A stretch of 5,000 bases of DNA from Cellvibrionales bacterium UBA5860 (GTDB taxonomy: Bacteria; Pseudomonadota; Gammaproteobacteria; Pseudomonadales; Porticoccaceae). The notes beneath the pieces are model-generated. The model was not told where the DNA came from. It saw only the letters and a program-made list of their open reading frames with translations, and did no database searches. Within the stretch, counting starts at the first letter, position 1. Every line of letters starts with the position of its first letter. Below are positions 1 through 5,000 of this stretch, in pieces. Made by a program: the position numbers and the translations under genes. The stretch lies in contig DJFY01000097.1 in the NCBI GenBank assembly GCA_002431545.1, positions 97,366 to 102,365 of the forward strand, given 5' to 3'.

Positions 1-21
1 GACAAGAGACAAGAGACAAGA
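1..21. repeat. Tandem heptamer repeat, GACAAGA x3, at the window edge
   Basis: Three perfect head-to-tail copies of GACAAGA fill the first 21 bases, and the next two bases (GA) start a fourth, broken copy. The array may continue to the left, so the copy number is unknown. It lies in a non-coding stretch downstream of the SDR gene. The remaining bases up to the SDR stop codon show no clear gene, and no intrinsic terminator: there is a run of six T on the minus strand (71-76), but no good stem precedes it. Short heptamer arrays between genes are known in several bacteria and can change length by replication slippage. No function is assigned. Confidence 0.7.
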
Positions 22-117
22 GAATGACCGCCGTCTTTTATACACCACCGCCGGGGATTCCTGCCACCGGAAAAAACCTGCCCCAACGGTAGCCCTTTTG
101 TGCGTGACGTGTTCGCC

Positions 118-846
118 TTATCCCCTCCCCAGATAGGGTTGTGAGACCGGCAACACTATAGACTCAAAGAGATTGACGTTATCGGGCAAGGTGGCGATTG
201 TGACCACCACATCGGCCAGATCCTCGACTTCAATAACGCCTTCCTGCTCGGGCACCTGCGGTGTTTTTTCCCAGATATCGGTCATGACATTGCCGGGATG
301 GAGCGCGCATACCGCGATATTGTAGGGCCTAAGCTCCAGCGCCAGAGCCTTGGTCAGCCCGCTTAAAGCAAATTTCGAAGTCGTGTAGGGTGAGCTTTTC
401 ACCCTCGGCATTTGCCCGGAAATACTGCCAATGTTGATGATCCGACCCTGACCCTGCGGCTTCATGATTCGCGCCGCACCGCGGCAGCAAAGAAAAGCCC
501 CGGTCACGTTGACGTCCTGTACGCGCTGCCAATCGGCCAGGCTCAGCTCGTCGATGCGGCCGGCCACCGCAATACCTGCATTGTTGACAAGAATATCCAG
601 GCGCCCCCGGGCGGCGATCCGCTCAAACAGTGCCGATACCGATGTCTCGTCCGTGACATCGACAACCACCGCTTCTGCCACGCCGCCGGCTGCCTGAATA
701 TCAGCAACCACATCGGCAAGCGCCGATTCGTCGCGAGCGGCAAGAAACACCTCGCATCCGACACGCGCCAACGCGAGGGAGATACCCTTCCCAATACCCC
801 GGCTGGCGCCGGTGACAAGGGCTATTTTGCCTTGCAATGAAGCCAT
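118..846 (-). CDS. Classical short-chain dehydrogenase/reductase (SDR), substrate unknown
   Basis: A 242-residue cytosolic oxidoreductase with a single Rossmann-fold domain, the usual length for classical SDRs. The cofactor-binding glycine motif TGASRGIG is at residues 12-19 and NNAG at 88-91. The catalytic tetrad can be read as N113, S141, Y154 and K158, with the normal 13-residue Ser-Tyr gap and the YxxxK spacing. The HPG motif follows at 183-185. Arginines at 16 (in the glycine loop) and 38 (after the second beta strand) suggest NADP(H) rather than NAD(H); this is inference. The frame stays open upstream to an ATG at 915, but the ATG at 846 is chosen because homology begins there and GGGAG lies 6 bases before it. 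The gene follows acs on the same strand after 96 bases and could be co-transcribed with it. Resemblance to FabG-like reductases is general to the fold, so neither a fatty acid synthesis role nor any other substrate can be claimed. Confidence 0.93.
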   Translation of the reverse strand: MASLQGKIALVTGASRGIGKGISLALARVGCEVFLAARDESALADVVADIQAAGGVAEAVVVDVTDETSVSALFERIAARGRLDILVNNAGIAVAGRIDELSLADWQRVQDVNVTGAFLCCRGAARIMKPQGQGRIINIGSISGQMPRVKSSPYTTSKFALSGLTKALALELRPYNIAVCALHPGNVMTDIWEKTPQVPEQEGVIEVEDLADVVVTIATLPDNVNLFESIVLPVSQPYLGRG

Positions 847-852
847 GATCTG

Positions 853-857
853 CTCCC
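853..857 (-). promoter_or_regulatory. Ribosome binding site that decides the SDR start
   Basis: On the minus strand GGGAG stands 6 bases upstream of the ATG at 846. This supports that start over the in-frame ATG at 915, which would add 23 residues (MERRPIWGERR...) that do not look like an SDR N-terminus. Confidence 0.7.
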
Positions 858-884
858 GGAATAACGCAATGTACTGGAACTGCC

Positions 885-908
885 GACGCTCGCCCCAAAT
901 GGGGCGTC
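885..908 (-). other. GC-rich hairpin between acs and the SDR gene
   Basis: CGCCCC (891-896) and GGGGCG (901-906) form a perfect 6-bp stem around a 4-base loop. Flanking GACGC/GCGTC bases (minus strand) offer a competing or extended pairing. The hairpin lies about 35 bases after the acs stop codon. No T-run follows on either strand, so it is not a standard intrinsic terminator. It could protect the 3' end of the acs message, reduce read-through into the SDR gene, or have no role. Confidence 0.4.
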
Positions 909-942
909 GCTCCATGGGCCGCTAGGGGCAATCCCGAATGCT

Positions 943-2883
943 TTAACCCTTATTGACTCGGTTCTCGACCAGCTCCTCGACCACGGCGGGATCAGCCAGG
1001 GTCGAAGTATCGCCCAGATTGTCCAGATCGTTGGCCGCAACCTTGCGCAAAATACGGCGCATGATTTTGCCCGAGCGGGTCTTCGGTAAACCCGGCGCCC
1101 ACTGGATCACATCCGGCTTGGCAATGGCGCCGATCTCTTTAACACACAGGTCGATGAGTTCTTTGCGCAAGGCCTCCGAAGGCGTTTCACCGGACATCAA
1201 GGTCACGTAGGCGTAGATACCCTCGCCCTTGATAGCATGCGGAAAGCCGACGACAGCGGCCTCAGCTACTTTTTCGTGTAACACCAGCGCGCTTTCCACC
1301 TCGGCCGTGCCCATTCGGTGCCCGGACACATTGAGCACGTCGTCGACCCGGCCGGTAATCCAGTAGTAACCATCTTCATCCCGACGCGCGCCATCACCGG
1401 CAAAATAATAACCGGGGTAGGTCGAAAAATAAGTATCGATAAGTCGCTGATGATCGCCAAACACGGTACGAATCTGTCCCGGCCAGGAAGCCTTGATCAC
1501 CAGATTGCCCTCGCCCGGTCCGTCAATTTCCTTACCATCCCCATCCAGCAAGGCCGGCTGCACACCGAAAAAGGGCACAGTGGCCGAACCCGGCTTCAGG
1601 TCGATGGCGCCCGGCAGCGGTGTTAGCATGTGGCCGCCGGTCTCGGTTTGCCACCAGGTATCGACAATCGGGCAACGGGAGTCGCCCACCACCCGGTAGT
1701 ACCATTCCCAGGCCTCCGGATTAATCGGCTCGCCGACAGTGCCCAGTAATTTGAGAGAAGCTCGCGAAGTCTTTTCGACAAAGTCATTGCCGGCGCCCAT
1801 CAGGGCTCGCAGTGCTGTCGGCGCGGTGTAAAACTGGTTGACCTGGTGTTTGTCGACGACCTGCCAAAAGCGCGATGCATCGGGAAAAGTGGGCACACCC
1901 TCGAACATCAACGTCATACCGCCGTTGCACAACGGGCCATAGACAATATAGGTATGGCCGGTGACCCAGCCCACATCGGCGGTACACCAGTAAACGTCGC
2001 CGTCGTGATAGTCAAAAACATATTTGTGGGTCATCGCCGCCTGCAGCAGATAACCCCCGGTGGTGTGTAAAACGCCCTTCGGTTTGCCGGTGGATCCCGA
2101 AGTATAGAGGATAAACAAGGGATCCTCTGCCTCCATAGATTCCGGCGGACACTCGTCTGACATCGACGCCAGCAACTCGTGATACCAGATGTCGCGGTCT
2201 TCCCGCATACTGACTTCGGCACCAGTACGCTCCACCACCAGGCAAGTATGTACGCCGGGGCACTGAGCAAGCGCCTTATCGGTGTTGTCTTTGAGCGGAA
2301 TCTCGCGGCCACCACGAATACCCTGATCCGCAGTGATGACCACGCGGCAGTCGGAATCCAGGATACGGTCTTTTAAGGCATCTGGGGAAAAACCGCCAAA
2401 GACCACCGAGTGAACTGCGCCGATTCTGGCGCAGGCGAGCATGGCATAGGCCGCCTCCGGAATCATCGGCATATAGATACAGACACGATCACCTTTCGCC
2501 ACACCCCGGCTGCGCAGGGCATTCGCCAGCTTACAAACTTCGGCGTGAAGTTCGCCGTAGGAAATTTTCTTATCTACCGAGGGGTCATCGCCTTCCCAGA
2601 TGATCGCCGTCTGTGCGGCTCGGGTCGGCAGATGACGATCGATGCAGTTGACGGTGACATTGAGCCGCCCACCGCTAAACCAGGCCGCATGCCCCTTAGT
2701 GAAATCGTACTCACAGACTTTGCCCCAGGGCTGATCCCAACTGATAAACTGCTCGGCCTGTTCGGCCCAGAACGCGTCGGGTTCCTCGATCGAACGACGA
2801 TACATTTCCTGGTAACGCTGATGGTCAATAAAGGCCTCTCGGGCCCACTCTTCGGACACCGGATGGACGGGGAACTCTGACAT
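943..2883 (-). CDS. acs: Acetyl-CoA synthetase, AMP-forming
   Basis: This enzyme converts acetate, ATP and CoA to acetyl-CoA, AMP and pyrophosphate through an acetyl-AMP intermediate, allowing growth on or scavenging of acetate in the cytosol. The product has 646 residues (E. coli Acs has 652) and aligns along its whole length. The ATP-binding loop YTSGSTGKPKG is at 260-270, GWVTGHTY at 305-312, VGEPINPEAW at 383-392 and DTWWQTETGG at 408-417. D497, R512 and R523 match Salmonella D500, R515 and R526. W411 matches W414, which limits the acyl pocket to acetate. K606, in SGKIMRR, matches K609: this lysine is needed for adenylation and in Salmonella is switched off by Pat acetylation and restored by CobB, so the same control is possible here. 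V581 replaces the arginine equivalent to Salmonella R584. The ATG at 2883 is chosen over one 31 codons upstream because AGGAG lies 7 bases before it and because of homology. The gene follows panD after 180 palindrome-rich bases. Confidence 0.98.
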   Translation of the reverse strand: MSEFPVHPVSEEWAREAFIDHQRYQEMYRRSIEEPDAFWAEQAEQFISWDQPWGKVCEYDFTKGHAAWFSGGRLNVTVNCIDRHLPTRAAQTAIIWEGDDPSVDKKISYGELHAEVCKLANALRSRGVAKGDRVCIYMPMIPEAAYAMLACARIGAVHSVVFGGFSPDALKDRILDSDCRVVITADQGIRGGREIPLKDNTDKALAQCPGVHTCLVVERTGAEVSMREDRDIWYHELLASMSDECPPESMEAEDPLFILYTSGSTGKPKGVLHTTGGYLLQAAMTHKYVFDYHDGDVYWCTADVGWVTGHTYIVYGPLCNGGMTLMFEGVPTFPDASRFWQVVDKHQVNQFYTAPTALRALMGAGNDFVEKTSRASLKLLGTVGEPINPEAWEWYYRVVGDSRCPIVDTWWQTETGGHMLTPLPGAIDLKPGSATVPFFGVQPALLDGDGKEIDGPGEGNLVIKASWPGQIRTVFGDHQRLIDTYFSTYPGYYFAGDGARRDEDGYYWITGRVDDVLNVSGHRMGTAEVESALVLHEKVAEAAVVGFPHAIKGEGIYAYVTLMSGETPSEALRKELIDLCVKEIGAIAKPDVIQWAPGLPKTRSGKIMRRILRKVAANDLDNLGDTSTLADPAVVEELVENRVNKG

Positions 2884-2890
2884 CTTAGCT

Positions 2891-2895
2891 CTCCT
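2891..2895 (-). promoter_or_regulatory. Ribosome binding site that decides the acs start
   Basis: AGGAG on the minus strand, 7 bases before the ATG at 2883. It excludes the upstream in-frame ATG at 2976, whose extra residues would be encoded by the hairpin region. An A/T-rich stretch just upstream (TAAAAT at 2906-2911, minus strand) could be a -10 element, but I see no matching -35, so no promoter is annotated. Confidence 0.75.
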
Positions 2896-2932
2896 GCAAG
2901 AGTAAATTTTAGGCGTTTGATTGATGTTCGGG

Positions 2933-2946
2933 GCCAGCATTCTGGC
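2933..2946 (-). other. Small palindrome upstream of acs (hairpin A)
   Basis: GCCAG (2933-2937) and CTGGC (2942-2946) form a perfect 5-bp stem with a 4-base loop. It is the palindrome nearest to acs in the panD-acs gap, ending 50 bases before the start codon. No T-run follows on the minus strand. Alone it could be chance; its interest comes from the three further palindromes beside it. Confidence 0.4.
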
Positions 2947-2956
2947 ACATGCAGGG

Positions 2957-2983
2957 GGTTCGGGCCATATCGGCACCCGAACC
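2957..2983 (-). other. Bulged stem-loop upstream of acs (hairpin B)
   Basis: GGTTCGGG (2957-2964) and CCCGAACC (2976-2983) are perfect 8-base inverted repeats. Read on the minus strand, the interior can also pair GCC with GGC around a GATAT loop, giving a 7-bp plus 3-bp stem with a 2-base bulge. This is the strongest fold in the window's non-coding DNA. It lacks a T-run on both strands, so it is not a classical terminator. A structured leader RNA, a protein-binding palindrome or a remnant of a repeat are all possible. Confidence 0.55.
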
Positions 2984-2989
2984 AGACAG

Positions 2990-3007
2990 CCCCACGGAGG
3001 GGTGGGG
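2990..3007 (-). other. GC-rich palindrome upstream of acs (hairpin C)
   Basis: CCCCAC (2990-2995) and GTGGGG (3002-3007) form a 6-bp stem with a 6-base loop. It sits 6 bases from hairpin B. No T-run follows. Confidence 0.4.
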
Positions 3008-3022
3008 ACAGGAATCTATCGG

Positions 3023-3040
3023 GTAGGCGCGAGGAGCGCC
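3023..3040 (+). repeat. Possible REP-like palindrome: GTAG followed by a GC hairpin
   Basis: GTAG (3023-3026) runs directly into GGCGC (3026-3030), loop GAGGA, and GCGCC (3036-3040), a perfect 5-bp stem. A GTAG-type tetranucleotide followed by a GC-rich hairpin is the layout of the REP elements moved or maintained by RAYT transposases (IS200/IS605-related Y1 enzymes) in gammaproteobacteria. It lies 24 bases after the panD stop, a typical REP position between genes. Only one copy is visible in this window and the stem is short, so this remains a suggestion. Confidence 0.25.
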
Positions 3041-3063
3041 GGGGTCAGATGGTGTCTACGGAA

Positions 3064-3447
3064 TCAGGACACAGCCTGAACGGGAATGGTATTGGCGGTA
3101 CGCTCGACGCTGTTGTCCTCATTTAAATAAACCAGTTTCGGTTTATGTTTTTCCAGCTCGGCTTCAGCAAACTGCCCGTAGGTCGCGATAATAATGCGGT
3201 CGCCAACCTGCACGCGCCGCGCCGCCGCGCCGTTCATCGAAATCGTACCGGAACCGGCTTCCGCCTTGATGATGTAAGTGGTAAACCGCTCGCCATTATT
3301 GACGTTGTAGACGTCAATCTGCTCGAACTCACGCATACCCGCCAGTTTCAGCAGATCGCTATCGATGGCGCAGGAACCGTCGTACCATAGTTCGGCCTGG
3401 GTAACCGTTGCCATGTGCAGTTTGGCTTTCAGCATATTGCTCAACAT
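3064..3447 (-). CDS. panD: Aspartate 1-decarboxylase, pyruvoyl-dependent proenzyme
   Basis: PanD decarboxylates L-aspartate to beta-alanine, which PanC then uses for pantothenate synthesis. The 127-residue product matches E. coli PanD (126 residues) throughout. It is made as an inactive precursor that cuts itself between G24 and S25 (in YDGSCAID, 22-29), turning the serine into the pyruvoyl cofactor; both residues are present. Other conserved active-site residues are K9, H11, R54, Y58 and N72 (in MNGAAAR, 71-77). The family works as a homotetramer in the cytosol. The start at 3447 matches the E. coli N-terminus and has AGGGGGA 7 bases upstream. panC ends only 12 bases before it, so the two are almost surely one operon. 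Enteric bacteria need PanZ to speed cleavage; no panZ-like gene is visible here, so self-processing or an unlinked partner is expected. Confidence 0.97.
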   Translation of the reverse strand: MLSNMLKAKLHMATVTQAELWYDGSCAIDSDLLKLAGMREFEQIDVYNVNNGERFTTYIIKAEAGSGTISMNGAAARRVQVGDRIIIATYGQFAEAELEKHKPKLVYLNEDNSVERTANTIPVQAVS

Positions 3448-3454
3448 AACGCTG

Positions 3455-3461
3455 TCCCCCT
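3455..3461 (-). promoter_or_regulatory. panD ribosome binding site overlapping the panC stop codon
   Basis: AGGGGGA on the minus strand begins inside the panC stop codon TAG (3462-3460) and leaves 7 bases before the panD ATG. Ribosomes ending panC would finish on top of this site, which suggests translational coupling of panC and panD; the coupling is inferred. Confidence 0.7.
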
Positions 3462-4329
3462 AATCTTCGGCCTCAGTGGGCGTCAGACTCAACGTAACAT
3501 TATCGATCAGTCGCGCGCCACTGGCATACATTGCTCCCAGTATGGCGATCTCCCTGTCGTCGTGCGCGGCCGGTTCCAGATTTCTGGCGTTGCGAATACT
3601 AACATAATCTGTCGTAAATCCACCTTTTTCGAGTTTTTCCCCTGTCGCCGCCTCCAGCGCAGTGAAATCCCGGTCTCCCTGGGTAATTTCGTCTCGACAC
3701 CAGCACAGCGCCTGGTAAAGAATCACCGCGCGCGCCCTTTCGTCTTCGCTCAGATAGCTGTTTCTGGAGCTCAGGGCAAGCCCGTCGCTGGCACGCGCGA
3801 TATCGGCACCGATAATGTCAACCGGAATACACAGATCCTCGACCATACGCCGGATGACTGCCAGCTGCTGGAAATCCTTTACCCCGAAGATCGCTTTGTC
3901 CGGCTGCACGATATGCAGCAGCTTGGATACCACAGTGGTCACACCCTCGAAGTGCCCGGGACGACTGGCGCCACAGAGAATGTCAGTCATGGTCGGCACG
4001 ACAACGCGGGTTTGGTCCGCCATGCCGTTGGGATAAATCTCACCTTCGTCCGGGGAAAACAGAAAGTCGCAGCCTTCTTCCTCCAGTTTGCGGGCATCAT
4101 CTTCAAAAGTACGGGGATATTGCTCCCAATCCTCGTTCAGGCCAAATTGCAGAGGATTGACAAATATGCTGACCACGACGACTTCGGCATGTTCGCGGGC
4201 CAAACGGACCAGTTGCAGGTGGCCCTCGTGCAGATTGCCCATCGTGGGCACAAAGGCCACACTTTGACCCTGTCGGCGCCGCTCACGCAGAACTTCGCGC
4301 ACACCGGCGATGGTGTGGAAAATTTTCAT
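3460..4329 (-). CDS. panC: Pantothenate synthetase (pantoate--beta-alanine ligase)
   Basis: PanC joins pantoate and beta-alanine, using ATP and releasing AMP and pyrophosphate, by way of a pantoyl-adenylate; this is the last step to pantothenate. The 289-residue product is close to the usual 280-290. It has the nucleotidyltransferase HIGH-like motif HEGH at 34-37 (in VPTMGNLHEGH), NPLQF at 58-62, ASRPGHFEGV at 121-130, FGVKDFQQL at 148-156 with K151 and D152, and the KMSKS-like loop LSSRN at 186-190. These are the ATP- and pantoate-binding elements of the family. Three in-frame ATGs are possible (4353, 4344, 4329). The last is chosen because from there to VPTMG the length equals that of Pseudomonas-type PanC. 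No strong ribosome binding site precedes any of them; the one at 4344 has GGA 4 bases upstream, so a slightly longer protein cannot be excluded. panD follows. panB, the usual upstream partner, is absent here: dnaB ends 48 bases upstream. Confidence 0.96.
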   Translation of the reverse strand: MKIFHTIAGVREVLRERRRQGQSVAFVPTMGNLHEGHLQLVRLAREHAEVVVVSIFVNPLQFGLNEDWEQYPRTFEDDARKLEEEGCDFLFSPDEGEIYPNGMADQTRVVVPTMTDILCGASRPGHFEGVTTVVSKLLHIVQPDKAIFGVKDFQQLAVIRRMVEDLCIPVDIIGADIARASDGLALSSRNSYLSEDERARAVILYQALCWCRDEITQGDRDFTALEAATGEKLEKGGFTTDYVSIRNARNLEPAAHDDREIAILGAMYASGARLIDNVTLSLTPTEAED

Positions 4330-4377
4330 GTTATCGGTGACCATTGCATCCATCGGTAGCGTATCCAGCGAGCATAT

Positions 4378-5000
4378 TCAGTCCGCGTCGGTAAAATAGT
4401 CGCGCGCCAGGTTTTCAAAGCGCGTGTATTTATCGAGAAACGTCAAGGGTACCGTACCAATCGGGCCATTTCGTTGCTTGCCGATAATAATTTCCGCCAC
4501 GCCTTTGTCGACCGTATCCTTGTTATAGACCTCATCGCGGTAAATAAACAGAATGACGTCGGCATCCTGTTCAATGGCGCCGGACTCGCGAAGATCCGAA
4601 TTGACCGGCCGCTTGTTGGGGCGCTGTTCAACGTTTCGACTCAACTGGGACAGGGCAATCATCGGACAGGAAAATTCCCGCGCGATAAGTTTCAGGTCTC
4701 TGGATATTTGCGATATCTCCTGTACGCGCCCGTCGGTTGGCGTGCTGGCACTCATCAACTGGAGATAATCCACCATAATCATCCCCGGGGCACCGTGTTC
4801 CCTGGATAACTGCCGGATTCGATTGCGCATTTCGAGAGGAGAAATACCCGGCGTGTCATCAATGTACAGGGGGCGGTCCTTGAGTCGCGCCGCTGCGCCG
4901 GAAAGGCGAGCGAAATCGTCGGGTCCGAGCTTACCGTTGCGAATCAGCGTCTGATCAATCTTGCCCATGGAGGATAACAGGCGCACGACAAGCTGGTTGG
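4378..5000 (-). CDS. dnaB: Replicative DNA helicase DnaB, C-terminal part (5' end outside window)
   Basis: This is the last 206 residues of the hexameric ring helicase that unwinds DNA ahead of the replication fork and recruits primase. The frame is open to base 5000 with no plausible start, so the gene is cut by the window edge, not truncated. E. coli DnaB has 471 residues, so the N-terminal primase-interacting domain, the linker and Walker A (SMGKT type) should lie beyond the edge. Visible RecA-fold motifs are Walker B, MIMVDYLQLM, with its aspartate at about 4768-4770; the SQLSRNVEQR segment; SDLRESGAIEQDADVILFIYR; and GKQRNGPIGTV, which carries the lysine and arginine finger that act on the neighbouring subunit's ATP. 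The spacing of these motifs matches E. coli DnaB and no break is seen. The neighbour panC is unexpected. A second, phage-derived or paralogous dnaB cannot be excluded without the N-terminus, but close similarity to chromosomal DnaB argues for the housekeeping gene. Confidence 0.95.
   Translation of the reverse strand, partial: NQLVVRLLSSMGKIDQTLIRNGKLGPDDFARLSGAAARLKDRPLYIDDTPGISPLEMRNRIRQLSREHGAPGMIMVDYLQLMSASTPTDGRVQEISQISRDLKLIAREFSCPMIALSQLSRNVEQRPNKRPVNSDLRESGAIEQDADVILFIYRDEVYNKDTVDKGVAEIIIGKQRNGPIGTVPLTFLDKYTRFENLARDYFTDAD

Noticed and set aside
24..92. 22-codon plus-strand open frame starting just after the heptamer repeat, with a purine-rich stretch before its ATG
   Set aside because: Very short, no recognisable sequence, and the purine-rich stretch is the tandem repeat itself. 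It would be convergent with the SDR gene. Nothing beyond the open frame supports it.
71..92. Possible intrinsic terminator for the SDR gene, with T6 on the minus strand at 71-76
   Set aside because: The sequence before the T-run (GGGCTACCGTTGGGGCAGG on the minus strand) does not form a stable stem; only two or three base pairs can be drawn.
847..915. SDR start at the upstream ATG (915), giving 265 residues
   Set aside because: The extra 23 residues include the translated hairpin and do not resemble an SDR N-terminus. The ATG at 846 has a well-placed GGGAG and fits the family length.
2410..2880. 156-codon plus-strand open frame opposite the 5' part of acs
   Set aside because: Antisense shadow of acs, with a composition typical of antisense frames and no recognisable domain.
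2906..2934. Sigma-70 promoter for acs with TAAAAT as the -10 element
   Set aside because: The hexamers 16-17 bases upstream are GC-rich (CCCCGA/GCCCCG) and unlike TTGACA, and there is no extended -10 TGn. A sigma-54 pattern (GG at -24, GC at -12) was also sought and not found.
3415..4359. 314-codon open frame on the plus strand opposite panC and the start of panD
   Set aside because: It lies entirely antisense to panC, whose family motifs are unmistakable. Long antisense frames are common opposite GC-rich genes. The translation shows no recognisable domain and no ribosome binding site was found.
4984..4986. GTG as a real start of a 202-residue DnaB-like protein
   Set aside because: The frame stays open to the window edge and the residues upstream of it (NQLVV) continue the DnaB alignment, so this is an internal valine codon.

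Overview
The window is a moderately GC-rich stretch of bacterial chromosome. It holds five protein-coding genes, all on the minus strand, so transcription runs from base 5000 towards base 1. In that order they are: the C-terminal part of the replicative helicase DnaB (cut by the window edge), panC (pantothenate synthetase), panD (aspartate 1-decarboxylase), acs (AMP-forming acetyl-CoA synthetase), and a classical short-chain dehydrogenase/reductase of unknown substrate. DnaB, PanC, PanD and Acs all resemble gammaproteobacterial (enteric and pseudomonad) proteins, so the source is most likely a gammaproteobacterium. Genus cannot be told from this sequence.

Layout: 4378-5000 is dnaB, partial. 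4330-4377 is a 48-base gap. 3460-4329 is panC. panD (3064-3447) starts 12 bases after panC ends, and its ribosome binding site overlaps the panC stop codon. 2884-3063 is a 180-base gap with four short palindromes. 943-2883 is acs. 847-942 is a 96-base gap with one GC-rich hairpin. 118-846 is the SDR gene. 1-117 has no convincing gene and begins with three copies of a 7-base tandem repeat.

How the genes work together: PanD makes beta-alanine from aspartate. PanC joins beta-alanine to pantoate to give pantothenate, the precursor of coenzyme A. Acs then uses coenzyme A to activate acetate. The block is therefore CoA-centred: two steps of CoA precursor synthesis followed by a CoA-consuming enzyme. 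The SDR has no demonstrable link to this pathway beyond its position. dnaB belongs to DNA replication, and its position next to panC is unusual.

I see no mobile element, CRISPR array, RNA gene, toxin-antitoxin pair or defence system, and no evidence of an undescribed multi-gene system. The points most worth following are the palindrome-rich gap upstream of acs, the dnaB-panC junction without panB, and a valine in Acs where the Salmonella enzyme has a CoA-contacting arginine.
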